This document shows positions 1 through 10,514 of a DNA stretch of 64,000 nt, piece by piece. How positions within the stretch are numbered: position 1 is the first letter of the stretch; every line of letters begins with the position of its first letter. The DNA is taken from positions 62,001 to 126,000 of the forward strand of contig OX442318.1 in the NCBI GenBank assembly GCA_949358305.1. The letters run 5' to 3'. The notes beneath the pieces are model-generated. The model saw nothing but the letters and a program-made list of their open reading frames with translations. It did no database searches and was not told the DNA's origin. The position numbers and the translations under genes were made by a program. Origin of the DNA: Strigamia acuminata. Its lineage: Eukaryota > Arthropoda > Chilopoda > Geophilomorpha > Linotaeniidae.

Positions 1-1720
1 TATGCCAACTAGACATTTCCGCCATCTATTCTCAAAACCACAAACTACTCTGTGCACGGAATCGGGCAGATCCTAGTCAGCTTGATGGAAGTCGTTTTGC
101 CTTTAATGAAACGATTAAAAAACATTGAATACCAAATATATTGATATTTTACTAATAATTTATGTGTTTCCGATAAAAATTTAATTAATTTGGGTGATAT
201 TTCAAAAGATCTCGAGGTTTTTTAACAAAATATGCCAACTTGACATTTCCGCCATCTATTCTCAAAAGCACAAACTACTTTGTGCACGGAATCGGGCAGA
301 TCGTAGTCAGCTTGATGGAAGTCGTTTTGCCTTTAATGAAACGATTAAAAAACATTGAATACCAAATATATTAATATTTTACTAATAATTTATGTGTTTC
401 CGATAAAAATTTAATTAATCAGGGTGATATTTCAAAAGATCTCGAGGTTTTTTAACAAAATATGCCAACTTGACATTTCCGCCATCTATTCTCAAAAGCA
501 CTAACTACTCTGTGCACGGAGTCGCACAGATCCTAGTCAGCTTGATGGAAGTCGTTTTGCCTTTAATGAAACGATTAAAAAACATTGAATACCAAATATA
601 TTGATATTTTACTAATAATTTATGTGTTTACGATAAAAATTTAATTAATCCGGATGATATTTCAAAAGATCTCGAGGTTTTTTAACAAAATATGCCAACT
701 AGACATTTCCGCCATCTATTCTCAAAACCACAAACTACTTTGTGCACGGAATCGGGCAGATCCTAGTCAGCTTGATGGAAGTCGTTTTGCCTTTAATGAA
801 ACGATTAAAAAACATTGAATACCAAATATATTAATATTTTACTAATAATTTATGTGTTTCCGATAAAAATTTAATTAATCAGTGTGATATTTCAAAAGAT
901 CTCGAGGTTTTTTAACAAAATATGCCAACTTGACATTTCCGCCATCTATTCTCAAAAGCACTAACTACTCTGTGCACGGAGTCGCACAGATCCTAGTCAG
1001 CTTGATGGAAGTCGTTTTGCCTTTAATGAAACGATTAAAAAACATTGAATACCAAATATATTGATATTTTACTAATAATTTATGTGTTTACGATAAAAAT
1101 TTAATTAATCCGGATGATATTTCAAAAGATCTCGAGGTTTTTTAACAAAATATGCCAACTAGACATTTCCGCCATCTATTCTCAAAACCACAAACTACTT
1201 TGTGCACGGAATCGGGCAGATCCTAGTCAGCTTGATGGAAGTCGTTTTGCCTTTAATGAAACGATTAAAAAACATTGAATACCAAATATATTGATATTTT
1301 ACTAATAATTAATGTGTTTCCGATAAAAATTTAATTAATTTGGGTGATATTTCAAAAGATCTCGAGGTTTTTTAACAAAATATGCCAACTTGACATTTCC
1401 GCCATCTATTCTCAAAAGCACAAACTACTTTGTGCACGGAATCGGGCAGATCGTAGTCAGCTTGATGGAAGTCGTTTTGCCTTTAATGAAACGATTAAAA
1501 AACATTGAATACCAAATATATTAATATTTTACTAATAATTTATGTGTTTCCGATAAAAATTTAAGAAATCCCGGTGATATTTCAAAAGATCTCGAGGTTT
1601 TTTAACAAAATATGCCAAGTTGACATTTCCGCCATCTATTCTCAAAACCACAAACTACTCTGTGCACGGAGTCAGGCAGATCGTAGTCAGCTTGATAGAA
1701 GTCAGATTGCCTTTAATGAA
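1..1720. repeat. 230-bp tandem repeat array, about 7.5 copies
   Basis: The string TATGCCAACT recurs at 1, 231, 461, 691, 921, 1151 and 1381, with TATGCCAAGT at 1611, so the period is exactly 230 bp. The eighth copy stops matching near 1720 and the array runs off the left edge. Variants alternate: copies 3 and 5 share one haplotype, copies 4 and 6 another, and copies 2 and 7 a third. This suggests a 460-bp higher-order unit. Each copy holds GCCATCTATTC, which resembles the start of the dispersed palindromic family elsewhere in the window. No gene is seen. Confidence 0.95.
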
Positions 1721-1794
1721 TTTAATCTAAAACGGTTATGGTTGTCGTTTTCAACATGCAGTAATGTTAGTGCATTGAAAATACAGGATTTCTG

Positions 1795-1923
1795 GTAATA
1801 AATTTAATTTTTAGTTGAGTTATTGTAATATGACGTAATTTTTATGCCAGATTATCGGGTTGCCATCTAGCAGATTTCGTCTGAACTATGCAAATTTGTA
1901 AGAATACTCCGAGATGGCGCCAC
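1795..1923 (+). repeat. copy of dispersed palindromic repeat family (about 220 bp)
   Basis: It matches the family best seen at 44349-44850. The core at 1862-1922 begins GCCATCTAG and ends GAGATGGCGCC, with a degenerate central palindrome of the GAACTTTGCAAGTTC type. The outer ends are complementary, so the core can fold into a hairpin. It could be a MITE or a satellite-like element; its class is not settled. Confidence 0.75.
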
Positions 1924-1941
1924 GTTAAAAACAATGCCGCC

Positions 1942-2880
1942 ATTTTTTTTTGCATTTTCCCTTCATTACGATCGATAGTCTTCGACGAGGTAAATGAACT
2001 AGAATTTGAATCGAATTGATTATCCCCAATTAATTTATTTGCTCATCTGTTCCTTCAGGTTTTATTCACCGATCAATCGATCGTTGTATCGGCGCCGACG
2101 GGGTCAGGAAAAACGGTCATATTCGAATTGGCGATCATCCGTTTACTGATGAAAAACGAAAACGTCAAAACCGTCTACGGCATGTTTAATCGTTCCTGAT
2201 TATCCGCTCGTTGTCTAAATCACTAATTTCTTCGTTAGTGGGTCCCGTCAAGGCACTCTGCAGCGAAAAATGCAGAGATTGGAAGGAGAAATTCGCTTAT
2301 TTGGGTTTAACGTGCTCCAAATTGACGGGCGACACCGTAGGAAACGAATACACAATCATAAAAAACTCTGACATTATTCGAACAATTCCCGTGGGTGAAC
2401 TATCGTCATTACGAAAACGATAAATCGTTGACATTTATTCATTTCAAGAAAAAATGGGACAAATTAACGCGATGTTGGACCAACAACGAAGAATTGAAAC
2501 AGCTCGTCAAACTATTCCTAATCGACAACGTGCGGAAATGAATATGCAGAACCAATTCCAACAACGGCAGCTTAAATTTGTCAAATATTTCAGGTGCATC
2601 TTCTCAATTGTGAGTCTCGTGGACCCACGTTAGAAGCGGTTGTTAGCCGGATGAAGATGTTACACACGACGGGAGTAGAGCAAAAATCGGGGATAGGATA
2701 CGATTTTTGGCCATCTCCGCCACTATTCCGCATGCGGATGACGTAAATTACACACCGAATCAAAGGTCTAGTTATTTATTACTCCATTTCGTTTGTAGAT
2801 CGGAAAATGGTTGAGTTACGACGATTTGCGAGCCATAAATGTTAAAGTCGGCGACGAAATGCGACCAGTGGAAAGTAACG
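1942..2880 (+). pseudogene. HFM1: HFM1/MER3-like helicase, N-terminal helicase exons (broken copy A)
   Basis: HFM1 is a SKI2-like DNA helicase needed for meiotic crossovers. Exons can be traced at 1942-1989 (degraded), 2059-2179 (Walker A APTGSGKT), 2239 to about 2390 (KALCSEKCRDWKEKF and LTGDTV), about 2449-2529 (KWDKLTR and FLIDN), 2594-2742 (RGPTLEAVVSRMK and the SATIP region) and 2799 to about 2880 (KWLSYDDL and GDEMRPVE). Introns are 50-70 bp. The 2180-2238 intron needs a GC donor to keep frame. Lesions: motif II reads D-N-V-H instead of D-E-V-H, and one A is missing near 2670 compared with the copy at 46171, which shifts the frame before SATIP. After RPVESNV the sequence jumps to a Sec63-domain exon, so motifs IV-VI are absent here. 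It is nearly identical to 45436-46382. Confidence 0.9.
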
Positions 2881-2889
2881 TTGCTGCTT

Positions 2890-3200
2890 CATCAATTTTA
2901 GTTTGATTCAAACGAGTTTAGGAAATATTGGCGTCCAATTTACTAGATTATACCAGGATTTTTCAAAATAATGCGCGTTAGTCAACGAATTTCTAAATGT
3001 GTGCTTGAAATGAGCATTTCTTGAAATTGTTTTTTATTCTTTTTAATTTATGTGTATTTAATTAAGGTATTTTGTTTTTGCTTCGCGGGATGATTACTAG
3101 CTGTGTTTGAACGCTGTTCTGCTGTCGAAGTGTGTTCGCGCTCAACTGTGGGAGAATTCTTAGCTTTGGAGTCAGGAAAATGAGACGAGTACGATGAATT
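2890..3200 (+). pseudogene. HFM1: HFM1 Sec63-domain exons, displaced (copy A)
   Basis: About 2890-3013 encodes a match to the HFM1 Sec63 exon (SLGNIGVQ and RVSQRISKC). About 3062-3170 encodes FVFASRDD, LCLNAVLLSKC and RAQLWENS. In a normal HFM1 these lie downstream of the RNA-helicase C-terminal and winged-helix parts, but here they directly follow the N-terminal helicase exons. An in-frame TAG sits between RDD and LCLNAV, where the copy at about 46690 reads DCKLCLNAV, and another stop follows WENS. The piece is therefore out of order and not translatable as a whole. The array units begin within it, at about 2954 (AGATTATACCAGG). Confidence 0.8.
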
Positions 3201-3479
3201 AAAACGAATGAAAGATCCCGCTTTGATGACAGCTCGACAAGTAAATTGATTTGAAAGATTTAGATGCAATAAATAGTTGATTTTCTATGCTAGAGAGCGC
3301 TTTTAGAGAATAAAACTCAACGGGATGGAACGATACCCGATCTGCAAATGATACCGTCGGTTTATTGTGTTCGTGTTAAAATTAACGATTTTTGTTTATT
3401 TTTAATTAATGCGTGATGGTATTGCAGATGCATCGACGCAAAATGGATCGTTGTTGGTAATTGTGTTGGCTCCGAATTT
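3200..3479. other. junction segment between HFM1 and GTF2H3-derived sequence
   Basis: This stretch is repeated upstream of each GTF2H3 exon 1 and each HFM1 fusion exon in the array. It ends in a good acceptor (TATTGCAG, about 3420-3427), followed by a short GTF2H3-like exon start (DASTQNGSLLVIVLA) at 3427-3470. That start then changes abruptly into the HFM1 motif-VI exon. I see no other gene in it. It may be the former 5' region of GTF2H3. Confidence 0.5.
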
Positions 3480-5073
3480 CTCCAAATGATCGGTCGAGCC
3501 GGTCGACCGCAATACGACGTGCTGTCCACCTTAAAGGTATAAAAAAAATATGATTTTTGTGATTTTGTTTTCAATCTTTTCCAAGGTTAAATACGAGAAT
3601 TTGATCGGTGGGACGCAACTCGTTGAATCCCATCTGCATAAGCATTTAATTGAGCATCTGAACAGCGAGATCGTTTTACGAACAATAAGCGACGTGGGAG
3701 TGTTGTTGAGTTGGATTCGCTCCACATTTCTCTACGTTCGAGTCTTGAAACATCCGAAACTCTACGGAATGCAAGAAAATATGGAAAAAGACGCGCTGGA
3801 GTCGACATTACTCGGTTTTTGTGTCTATTTTTTCTAAAATAAAATCAAAATCAAATATTTTGTCAATTTTGCAGACATGTGCGTGCGCAGTATCAACACG
3901 TTGGTCGACAACGACATAATTCGGATGGGTGAAGAAGGATTTGATCTGTGCCCGACTCAGACGGGACGTTTAATGGCCCGTTACTGCCTGGCGTTTGACA
4001 CGATGAAGTTGTTTATAAAGTCGACGAGTGACGCCACGATGAGCGATTTGGTCGAACTGCTCGCGTCGTGTACGGAATTAATGATGTAACGCTGCGGACG
4101 TCGGAGAAAAAGACGTTGAACGCTAAGAATAAGGATGAAGTCGGGCCGACAATTCGTTTTCCGATGGAGGGGAAGATCAAAACGCGACAAATGAAGATTA
4201 CATCGTTTAAAAAAATCAAGGATGTAAACCCGAGAGAACTTGAAATGGGTGAATTTTTTTTAATTGAATGTAATTGATTTTGATTTCGTTGAAAATTCAA
4301 TTTCATTCGAATTTTACATTCGATTTTCCTAATTCTTAATTCGATTTTCCGATTTTTAATCTAATTTTCCTAATTTGTAATTCAATTTTCCTAATCTTTA
4401 ATTCGATTTTCTTAATTTTTAATTTAATTTCCTTAATTTTTGGTTCAATTTTTTGATTTTTTATTCAATTTTTTGATTTTTTATTCTATTTTTTGATTTT
4501 TTATTCTATTTTTTGATTTTTTATTCAATTTTTTCGATTTTTTTATTCAATTTTTCGAATTTTAAATCAAATTTAAAATTGAATTCAATTTTATTTGCTT
4601 TGATTTTGATTTTCATTCAATTCTTGTCTTTTTTTTGCAGATTGTCAATCGTCACCCACCGTTTGGAAACCAAATCTTAAAATCTGTCCTCAATTTACCA
4701 AACTACGAAATCGAAATCGAAGAAGCAAAACCAAAACCACCCAATTCAACCCAAATTATCCTCACGCTAAAACTAACAAACTTCCAATCCCTCTCCGAAA
4801 ATCGCGCACTCTCACCCAGAAATTGTTTCCTACTACTCGGAAATGCCGAAAACCAAATTATATTCGAACAGAAAATTATGTTAAAAAAAAATAACAACCA
4901 TTTGAAAATAATTTTAAAAAATAAAATTTCGTTTCAGGAAAAATACATTATTGCAAAACGGTCAATGGATGCGAAAAATCGACGTCCGAAATTGCAAGAA
5001 AGGAAACCAACTTCACATCCACGTGATAAACGAAGAATGTCTAATTTTTGCCCTGAATTATACTAATACCTAG
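3480..5073 (+). pseudogene. HFM1: HFM1 C-terminal helicase, winged-helix and Sec63 exons (array unit U0)
   Basis: Exons: up to 3536 (motif VI QMIGRAGRPQYD), 3585-3814 (SHLHKHLIEHLNSEIVLRT, WIRSTFLYVR), 3875 to about 4089 (TQTGRLMARY), about 4090-4246 (EKKTLNAKNK, IRFPMEGKIKTRQMK, SFKKIKDVNPRELEM), 4641-4879 (VNRHPPFG) and 4938-5073 (NTLLQNGQWMRKIDV, GNQLHIHVINEE). The frame joins cleanly over the last GT-AG intron (4880-4937). Lesions shared with all array copies: one base lost at about 4083 creates TAA, and the Sec63 segment between KTRQMK and SFKKI is deleted. The intron at 4246-4640 is a degenerate AT-rich tandem of about 18-21 bp. U0 keeps ancestral-looking SEIVL and FLLLGN codons, unlike U1-U3. 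Confidence 0.9.
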
Positions 5074-5218
5074 TGGCAACCTAGTTCGTAGGAATGACCC
5101 GGGATGGCGTTTGTTTTTAATTCCAGAACTGTTTTTAAATTCCTCGGTCCCCCGCCGAAAAAGAATAAAAACAAATGAAACATGAATTCTTTTTATTACT
5201 TTTGGTTGGTTAAACAGG

Positions 5219-5504
5219 TTAGTTCTTGCTCACGATTTTATCCAGTATTCCGAAGCCTGTGCCGTATCTACGAGGAAATAGAAATTAATTCCGAGTTTTT
5301 GATTGAAATGATGATTTTTGTACTTTGAGTTGAACACTTCGGAGCAACTCATGTGTTCGCTGATGTCGCATAATGCTGTGTATTTCTTGTCGGGGGTTTT
5401 TTGTACGCGTAGAATGATAGTGAAAGACCCAGCAAGCAGAGGAATGTAATCCAAACGTATAACCGAGTAATTCGTTCAACTCGGCGTCTAACATCCGACT
5501 CCAT
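5219..5504 (-). pseudogene. VKORC1: VKORC1-like 5' exons, frameshifted (U0)
   Basis: Vitamin K epoxide reductase is an ER membrane protein. The minus strand starts with M-E-S-D-V-R, then a first membrane segment (LYVWITFLCLLGLSLSFYA). A 13-bp deletion compared with U4 shifts the frame. The active-loop region KYTALCDISEHMSCSEVF, with the two loop cysteines, follows in another frame. A 56-bp intron (5268-5323) joins exon 1 to a short exon ending YGTGFGILDKI. Later VKOR exons with the catalytic CXXC are missing. It is convergent with the HFM1 fragment. Confidence 0.85.
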
Positions 5505-5700
5505 TCCTGTAAACAAATTATATATGTCCAATAGATGACGCTGTTGTGAGCGAAGATTAAGAGTTTTGTATATTTAGATATATATTGGCTTTTTCTTCTT
5601 CTTTTTGTTGTGTTTTATGTGTATTTCGACGCAAATTAATATATTGGGAGGCTACTGATAATTTATTATGTCAAATCGGTAAAATCAAGTAATTATTGTG
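5505..5700. other. anonymous spacer, U0
   Basis: AT-rich spacer between the VKORC1 fragment and the palindromic repeats. It has a pyrimidine run (CTTCTTCTTTTTG) near 5591. It is repeated in all units and no gene is seen. Confidence 0.4.
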
Positions 5701-5702
5701 TG

Positions 5703-6032
5703 CGCCATCTATTGGATTTTGTCCGAACTTTGCAAGTTCGCAGAAATTGCCCAAGATGGCGCCAGGGCTTTCGGCTTATTATTCCGAGTAATCAAAACGA
5801 TTTTATTTTCAGTTTTCATTATTAGCGCAATAATTATACACGGAATTCTCGTAATAAATCTAATTTTTATTTGAGTTATTGTAATTTTACGTCATTAACA
5901 TGCCAGAATATCGGGTTTATATCTGCCGGATTTCGTCGGAACTTTGCAAGTTTCTGGTAATTGTCCGAGATGGCGCTAGGGCTTTTGGAGTATTATTCCG
6001 ATTTATCAAAACGATTTTATTTTCAGGTTTTT
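5703..6032 (+). repeat. two tandem copies of dispersed palindromic family, interrupted by Copia
   Basis: Cores GCCATCTATTGG...CAAGATGGCGCC (5703-5764) and TATCTGCCGG...GAGATGGCGC (about 5917-5977) lie 216 bp apart. Each is followed by a CGAGTAATCAAAACGATTTTATTTTCAG-type tail, seen in parts. The second copy is cut by the Copia element after GGTTTTT and resumes at 10636. Confidence 0.8.
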
Positions 6033-6153
6033 TGTTGGAACAATACTTTAAATTAACAATGTATTTTGGTAACTATGTATGAAACGTGTGTTATTAAAAA
6101 TTCAAGATGAATGTATGAATATATGAAAGCTCCATTGCATATCTGACTCTTCA
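6033..6153 (+). repeat. Copia 5' LTR
   Basis: 121 bp, TG...CA ends, identical by eye to the LTR at 10515-10635. It is unusually short for an LTR. Confidence 0.95.
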
Positions 6154-6169
6154 TGGGTTATGAGCCCAG
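6154..6169 (+). promoter_or_regulatory. Copia primer binding site, half-tRNA-iMet type
   Basis: TGGGTTATGAGCCCAG directly abuts the LTR. It is complementary, with about one mismatch, to the anticodon stem-loop of animal initiator-Met tRNA (CTGGGCCCATAACCCA) and not to a tRNA 3' end. Priming by a cleaved half of tRNA-iMet is the mechanism known for Drosophila copia. Confidence 0.75.
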
Positions 6170-6394
6170 ACACAAATTTATTATGTGAAATATGGACTGT
6201 TTTTTGGCTGAACAATTGCATATTGTGAAGAAAGGTTGGAAATCTGAAGTTTTAATGCAGTTTTAAATGTTCCATGAGAATTAGGCCCAGAATTGCTTAA
6301 GTGATAAGCCTCATCCTGAACTAACAAAGTGATAAGCCTGTGCAACATTGAATCCTGGACTGATTAGTTGATTTTAAGTGCTATTTCTGAGGAA

Positions 6395-9300
6395 ATGATG
6401 GCAGATCAATCTGTAATTCCAGTTGAGAAGTTGAATGGCAGAAACTATGGTGCATGGAAATTTAGAGTGGCAATTCTACTGAGATCCAAACACAAGTGGG
6501 ATCCAACTGCAGCACCTGTGATGCCTATTAAATTGATAACTGAAGATGAGAAAACTTTCAATACCAGATTGGATGAATGGCAGGTTAAAGATGTGGAAGT
6601 GCTGAATACAATTTTATCCACAATAGATGCTACTCAAATGAAATATGTGATGAATGTTGTTACTGCAGCAGAAGCATGGCAGAAATTGCAAGTCCAGAAC
6701 CAAGGTGTCTTAGCAGAATTAAAAGTTCAATTAAAAACTGACTTGGGAAGAATTCAGATGAAACCTAGAGAGACAATTCTGGAATACATTGGGCGTGCCA
6801 CAGCAGTAGCTCAGGAACTCCAATCATTGGGAATAGTGACTGAAGAACCAGAACTTTGCTCACACATCTTGAAAGGATTAACTGCTGATTATATTAATGT
6901 TGTACGCAGCTGCGATGTACTGGGAGTGGCAGCAATGACAATTCAAGTTTTGCAACGTGCCTTATTGGCTGAGGAAGCAAGAAAGCCACAACAGACAACT
7001 CCAAAGTTGGAGAGTGCCAATTGGGTACGAGGTGCAACCTCCTATCAACGGGGCAGAGGTGGCAGACCAGCCAGAGGTCGAACCCAACTCAAATGTTGGA
7101 ATTGTGGGATTCCAGGCCATAGACAAGTGGATTGTCGCCGCCCACCCCAGCAGAACCAAGACACTCAGCCATCTACATCTGCCAATCGTGGTTTTCCTCC
7201 CCGGTCAAGACCTTGGGTTCCCCGAGGACGAGGATCATCTGGACCGTCCACATCCAAGCGAGTGACAGATGTGGAAGATCAAACACCACAGTTCGCTCTT
7301 GTTGCAACGGACAGTGACCCTGCTCATGTGGACAGGGAGAACGAACTTTTAATAGACCAAGAACAATTTGACCCTTACATATGGTACCTGGATTCGGGTG
7401 CAACTTCACATATGAGTGGAGACAGGAGTTTATTCACAACATTAGATGACTCATTTGCCAAGATGGTTTCATTGGCTGATGGCAGAGAGATTAAAGCATC
7501 AGGAACTGGTGTAATCATGCTAAATATTTGGTTTGGTGACCAAGCCAGAGTACTCAAGTTGGAAGACACCTATTATGTGCCTGAATTGAGTGGTAACCTG
7601 TTATCAATAAGCAGAATGACTAATTTGGGCTATAAAGTGGCATTTACAGCCCGTGGCTGTACAGTTTCTACAATTGACAATGTACAAGTGTTCCAAGCTT
7701 CATCCCATCGGGGATTGTTCAGATTACAAGCAAGAAGCCCCAATGCACCCACAATGGAAGACAAAGCAGTAGTGATGGCTATTCAATCACAACCTCCATT
7801 GGCAGGATCAGAGTTGTGGCACCGCAGGTTGGCACACATAAACAATCGTGCCTTAAAGGATTTAGTAAAGAAAAATATGGTGACAGGGATGACAATTGAT
7901 AAAGTTCACAAATGGACATTGTGTGAGGAATGTGTGACAGCAAAGCACACCAGAAGCCCATTTTTGCCTGCACCATCAATTAGAGCCAGTGGACCGCTAC
8001 AGATGCTTCACGTAGACCTGTGTGGTCCCATGCCACACCCTTCAATTGGAAGATCAGAGTATATCTTCATGATTGTAGATGACTATTCAAGGTGTTTGTT
8101 TCCTCGTTTTTTGGTCTCAAAGGCTGAGACTTCGAGTGTTTTTGAACAATTTATAGACACACATCAAAATAAGTTTGAAGCCAAAGTCAAGATGGTCCGC
8201 TCAGACAACGGGACTGAATTTTTAAATCAACACTTTAGGGCAATTTTGGACACAAGGGGAATTCAACATCAAACTACCGTCATCTATAGTCCATCCCAAA
8301 ATGGAGTCTCTGAAAGGGCAAATAGATCCCTCCTTGACAAGACAAGGACACTATTGAATGATTCCAAGTTGCCACACAAGTTTTGGGCTGAAGCTGCGGC
8401 ATGTGCCGCATATGCAATGAATCGCTCACCAACACGTAGGTTTCCGGGCGAGACACCCTATGAAAGACTTACTGGAAGAAAACCAGATATATCTAATATG
8501 AGGATTTTTGGCACTATTGCTTACGCATGGGTTCCAAAGCAACATAGGAATAAGTTGGATTCTCGTGCTAAACCGGTCATTTTCATGGGCTATCCCTTGT
8601 TGAAGCCGGGCTGGAAGTTTTATGACCAAGATACTAATAATATCATTGTGGCACGAGATGTTAAGTTCAATGAGTCCAGATTGGGAATGGAATTATTATC
8701 AGGACAGAATGTAAAACCTGATCATGAACCAGAAATGGTGTACATACCTGAGGGAGATGTAAGCTCCCAACCCCCAGTTGTTTTTCAACAACCCACCAGA
8801 CCGACACCGGGTCCAGAACGGAGATATCCTTCAAGGATACGACGTCAGGTCCAGCCTTATCAGGCAATCGATTGGCGACAGCATCGCACACAACGTTGGG
8901 AGAACCAGCGAGCACATGTGGTGAACACCAACCCACAGGTTGAAGTCCCAATACATGAACCAAAGACATTTGCTGAGGCAGTGACATCTGACCAGGCAAG
9001 CCAATGGGTAAAGGCTATGGAAGAGGAAATAGCCTCCCACACCCAACAAAATACTTGGACTTTGGTTCCAAGACCACAGGATGCAAAAGTAATTGGCTCT
9101 CGCTGGGTATACAAGTTTAAGAAGAAATATAAAGCCCGTCTAGTTGTTCAAGGCTACAATGTCCACAAGGGCATTGACTATTCAGAGTCCTTTTCCCCTG
9201 TGGCTCGATTGGCTACCATCAGAATTATCTTAGCCATTGCTGCAATGTTTGGCTTTATAGTCAAGCACTACGATGTCAAATCAGCATACCTCCATGCGAA

Positions 9301-10504
9301 ATTGAAGGAGGTAGTCTACATGGAGCAACCTCAAGGCTTTATTCAACCTGGGCGAGAAAACGATGTTTGGCTCCTAAATAAGGCAGTTTATGGTTTACCT
9401 CAGGCAGGCCGCGCTTGGCATGAAGCTCTGAACAAGGTACTTGCACAAGCGGGATTTAAGAAGTTGGTAGTTGATCCATGCGTTCATCTGTGGAAAAATG
9501 GTACCGACATTATAATAATGGGCACTTATGTCGACGATTTGATGCCGGCAACTAACGCCACACGGATGCTCGATCAGATAATGGGGAAAGTGATGAAGCA
9601 AGTTAATCTGATCGACCTTGGAGAAGTCACAGAGATTTTGGGCATCAGGATTAGGCGACAGACCCATCCGTATGCACTTTTGTTGGACCAATCCAAGTAT
9701 ATATTTGAGGTCTTGCTTAAATTCAACATGATGAATGCAAAGACAAGTAGAGCACCCATGGACCCATCCCAGAAACTGGAGGACCCTAATTATCCGCTCG
9801 GATCACCATTAATTAACGAGCCCTATCGAGAATTAATTGGCTCTTTATCCTACTTGGCTCAAGCTACTCGACCAGATATTGCTTATGCGGTATCCTATCT
9901 ATCGCAGTGGTTGCAGAATCCGCATGACGCTCACTGGACGGCAGCAAAGAAGATCCTCCGCTATTTAAAAGGAACGGCTGATTTGTCGTTAATTTATTCT
10001 CACGGATTTGGATTATTGCGAGGATATGCCGATGCATCTTGGAACAGTGCCTCGGTTGATGCAAAGAGCTATGCAGGATTTATCACCATGCTGGGAAATT
10101 CAACCATCACTTGGCAATCAAAGAAGCAAAAGCTAATTGCCTTATCAACATGTGAATCGGAATTTGTAGCAATGGTAGAGTTAGCGAAAGAACTGAAATG
10201 GATAACATCATTGCTGGAACAGCTTGAAATGACCAAATTAATTCAAAGACCGATTCAAATCTTTTCTGATAATCAAGCCGCCATCGCCCTCACTAAGAAC
10301 CCCCAGTACCATGGGCGCACAAAACACTTTCATAGGAGAGTATTATTCTTACGTGAAGATGTTCAAGACGGAACTTATGACATCAACTATATGTCTACAG
10401 AAGAGATGCCTGCAGATATTATGACTAAGGCAACAGGTGGTTTGAAATTGATCACCACAAAGGATTTTATTAATTTGCGGCCATGTGATTCACCGTTACG
10501 ATGA
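6395..10504 (+). CDS. Copia gag-pol polyprotein
   Basis: A single uninterrupted frame of 1369 aa from ATG 6395. A second ATG at 6398 has a better context (A at -3, G at +4). The frame is open upstream to a TTG at 6368. Order: gag (UBN2-like) about 1-220; CCHC knuckle CWNCGIPGHRQVDC from about 234; aspartic protease LDSGATSH with Asp at about 333; integrase with His-Cys finger, then D541 (HVDLCGP), D604 (SDNGTEF) and E640 (VSERAN), giving the expected DD35E spacing; reverse transcriptase with YVDD at 1045-1048; RNase H with SDNQAA at about 1291 and an LSTCESEF-type motif. This is the Ty1/copia order, with integrase before RT. Oddity: in the RT fingers, KFKK runs straight into KYKARLV, about eight to ten residues shorter than usual for copia-type RTs, so activity is uncertain. 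There are no stops or frameshifts. Confidence 0.95.
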   Translation: MMADQSVIPVEKLNGRNYGAWKFRVAILLRSKHKWDPTAAPVMPIKLITEDEKTFNTRLDEWQVKDVEVLNTILSTIDATQMKYVMNVVTAAEAWQKLQVQNQGVLAELKVQLKTDLGRIQMKPRETILEYIGRATAVAQELQSLGIVTEEPELCSHILKGLTADYINVVRSCDVLGVAAMTIQVLQRALLAEEARKPQQTTPKLESANWVRGATSYQRGRGGRPARGRTQLKCWNCGIPGHRQVDCRRPPQQNQDTQPSTSANRGFPPRSRPWVPRGRGSSGPSTSKRVTDVEDQTPQFALVATDSDPAHVDRENELLIDQEQFDPYIWYLDSGATSHMSGDRSLFTTLDDSFAKMVSLADGREIKASGTGVIMLNIWFGDQARVLKLEDTYYVPELSGNLLSISRMTNLGYKVAFTARGCTVSTIDNVQVFQASSHRGLFRLQARSPNAPTMEDKAVVMAIQSQPPLAGSELWHRRLAHINNRALKDLVKKNMVTGMTIDKVHKWTLCEECVTAKHTRSPFLPAPSIRASGPLQMLHVDLCGPMPHPSIGRSEYIFMIVDDYSRCLFPRFLVSKAETSSVFEQFIDTHQNKFEAKVKMVRSDNGTEFLNQHFRAILDTRGIQHQTTVIYSPSQNGVSERANRSLLDKTRTLLNDSKLPHKFWAEAAACAAYAMNRSPTRRFPGETPYERLTGRKPDISNMRIFGTIAYAWVPKQHRNKLDSRAKPVIFMGYPLLKPGWKFYDQDTNNIIVARDVKFNESRLGMELLSGQNVKPDHEPEMVYIPEGDVSSQPPVVFQQPTRPTPGPERRYPSRIRRQVQPYQAIDWRQHRTQRWENQRAHVVNTNPQVEVPIHEPKTFAEAVTSDQASQWVKAMEEEIASHTQQNTWTLVPRPQDAKVIGSRWVYKFKKKYKARLVVQGYNVHKGIDYSESFSPVARLATIRIILAIAAMFGFIVKHYDVKSAYLHAKLKEVVYMEQPQGFIQPGRENDVWLLNKAVYGLPQAGRAWHEALNKVLAQAGFKKLVVDPCVHLWKNGTDIIIMGTYVDDLMPATNATRMLDQIMGKVMKQVNLIDLGEVTEILGIRIRRQTHPYALLLDQSKYIFEVLLKFNMMNAKTSRAPMDPSQKLEDPNYPLGSPLINEPYRELIGSLSYLAQATRPDIAYAVSYLSQWLQNPHDAHWTAAKKILRYLKGTADLSLIYSHGFGLLRGYADASWNSASVDAKSYAGFITMLGNSTITWQSKKQKLIALSTCESEFVAMVELAKELKWITSLLEQLEMTKLIQRPIQIFSDNQAAIALTKNPQYHGRTKHFHRRVLFLREDVQDGTYDINYMSTEEMPADIMTKATGGLKLITTKDFINLRPCDSPLR

Positions 10505-10514
10505 AGGGCGAGAA

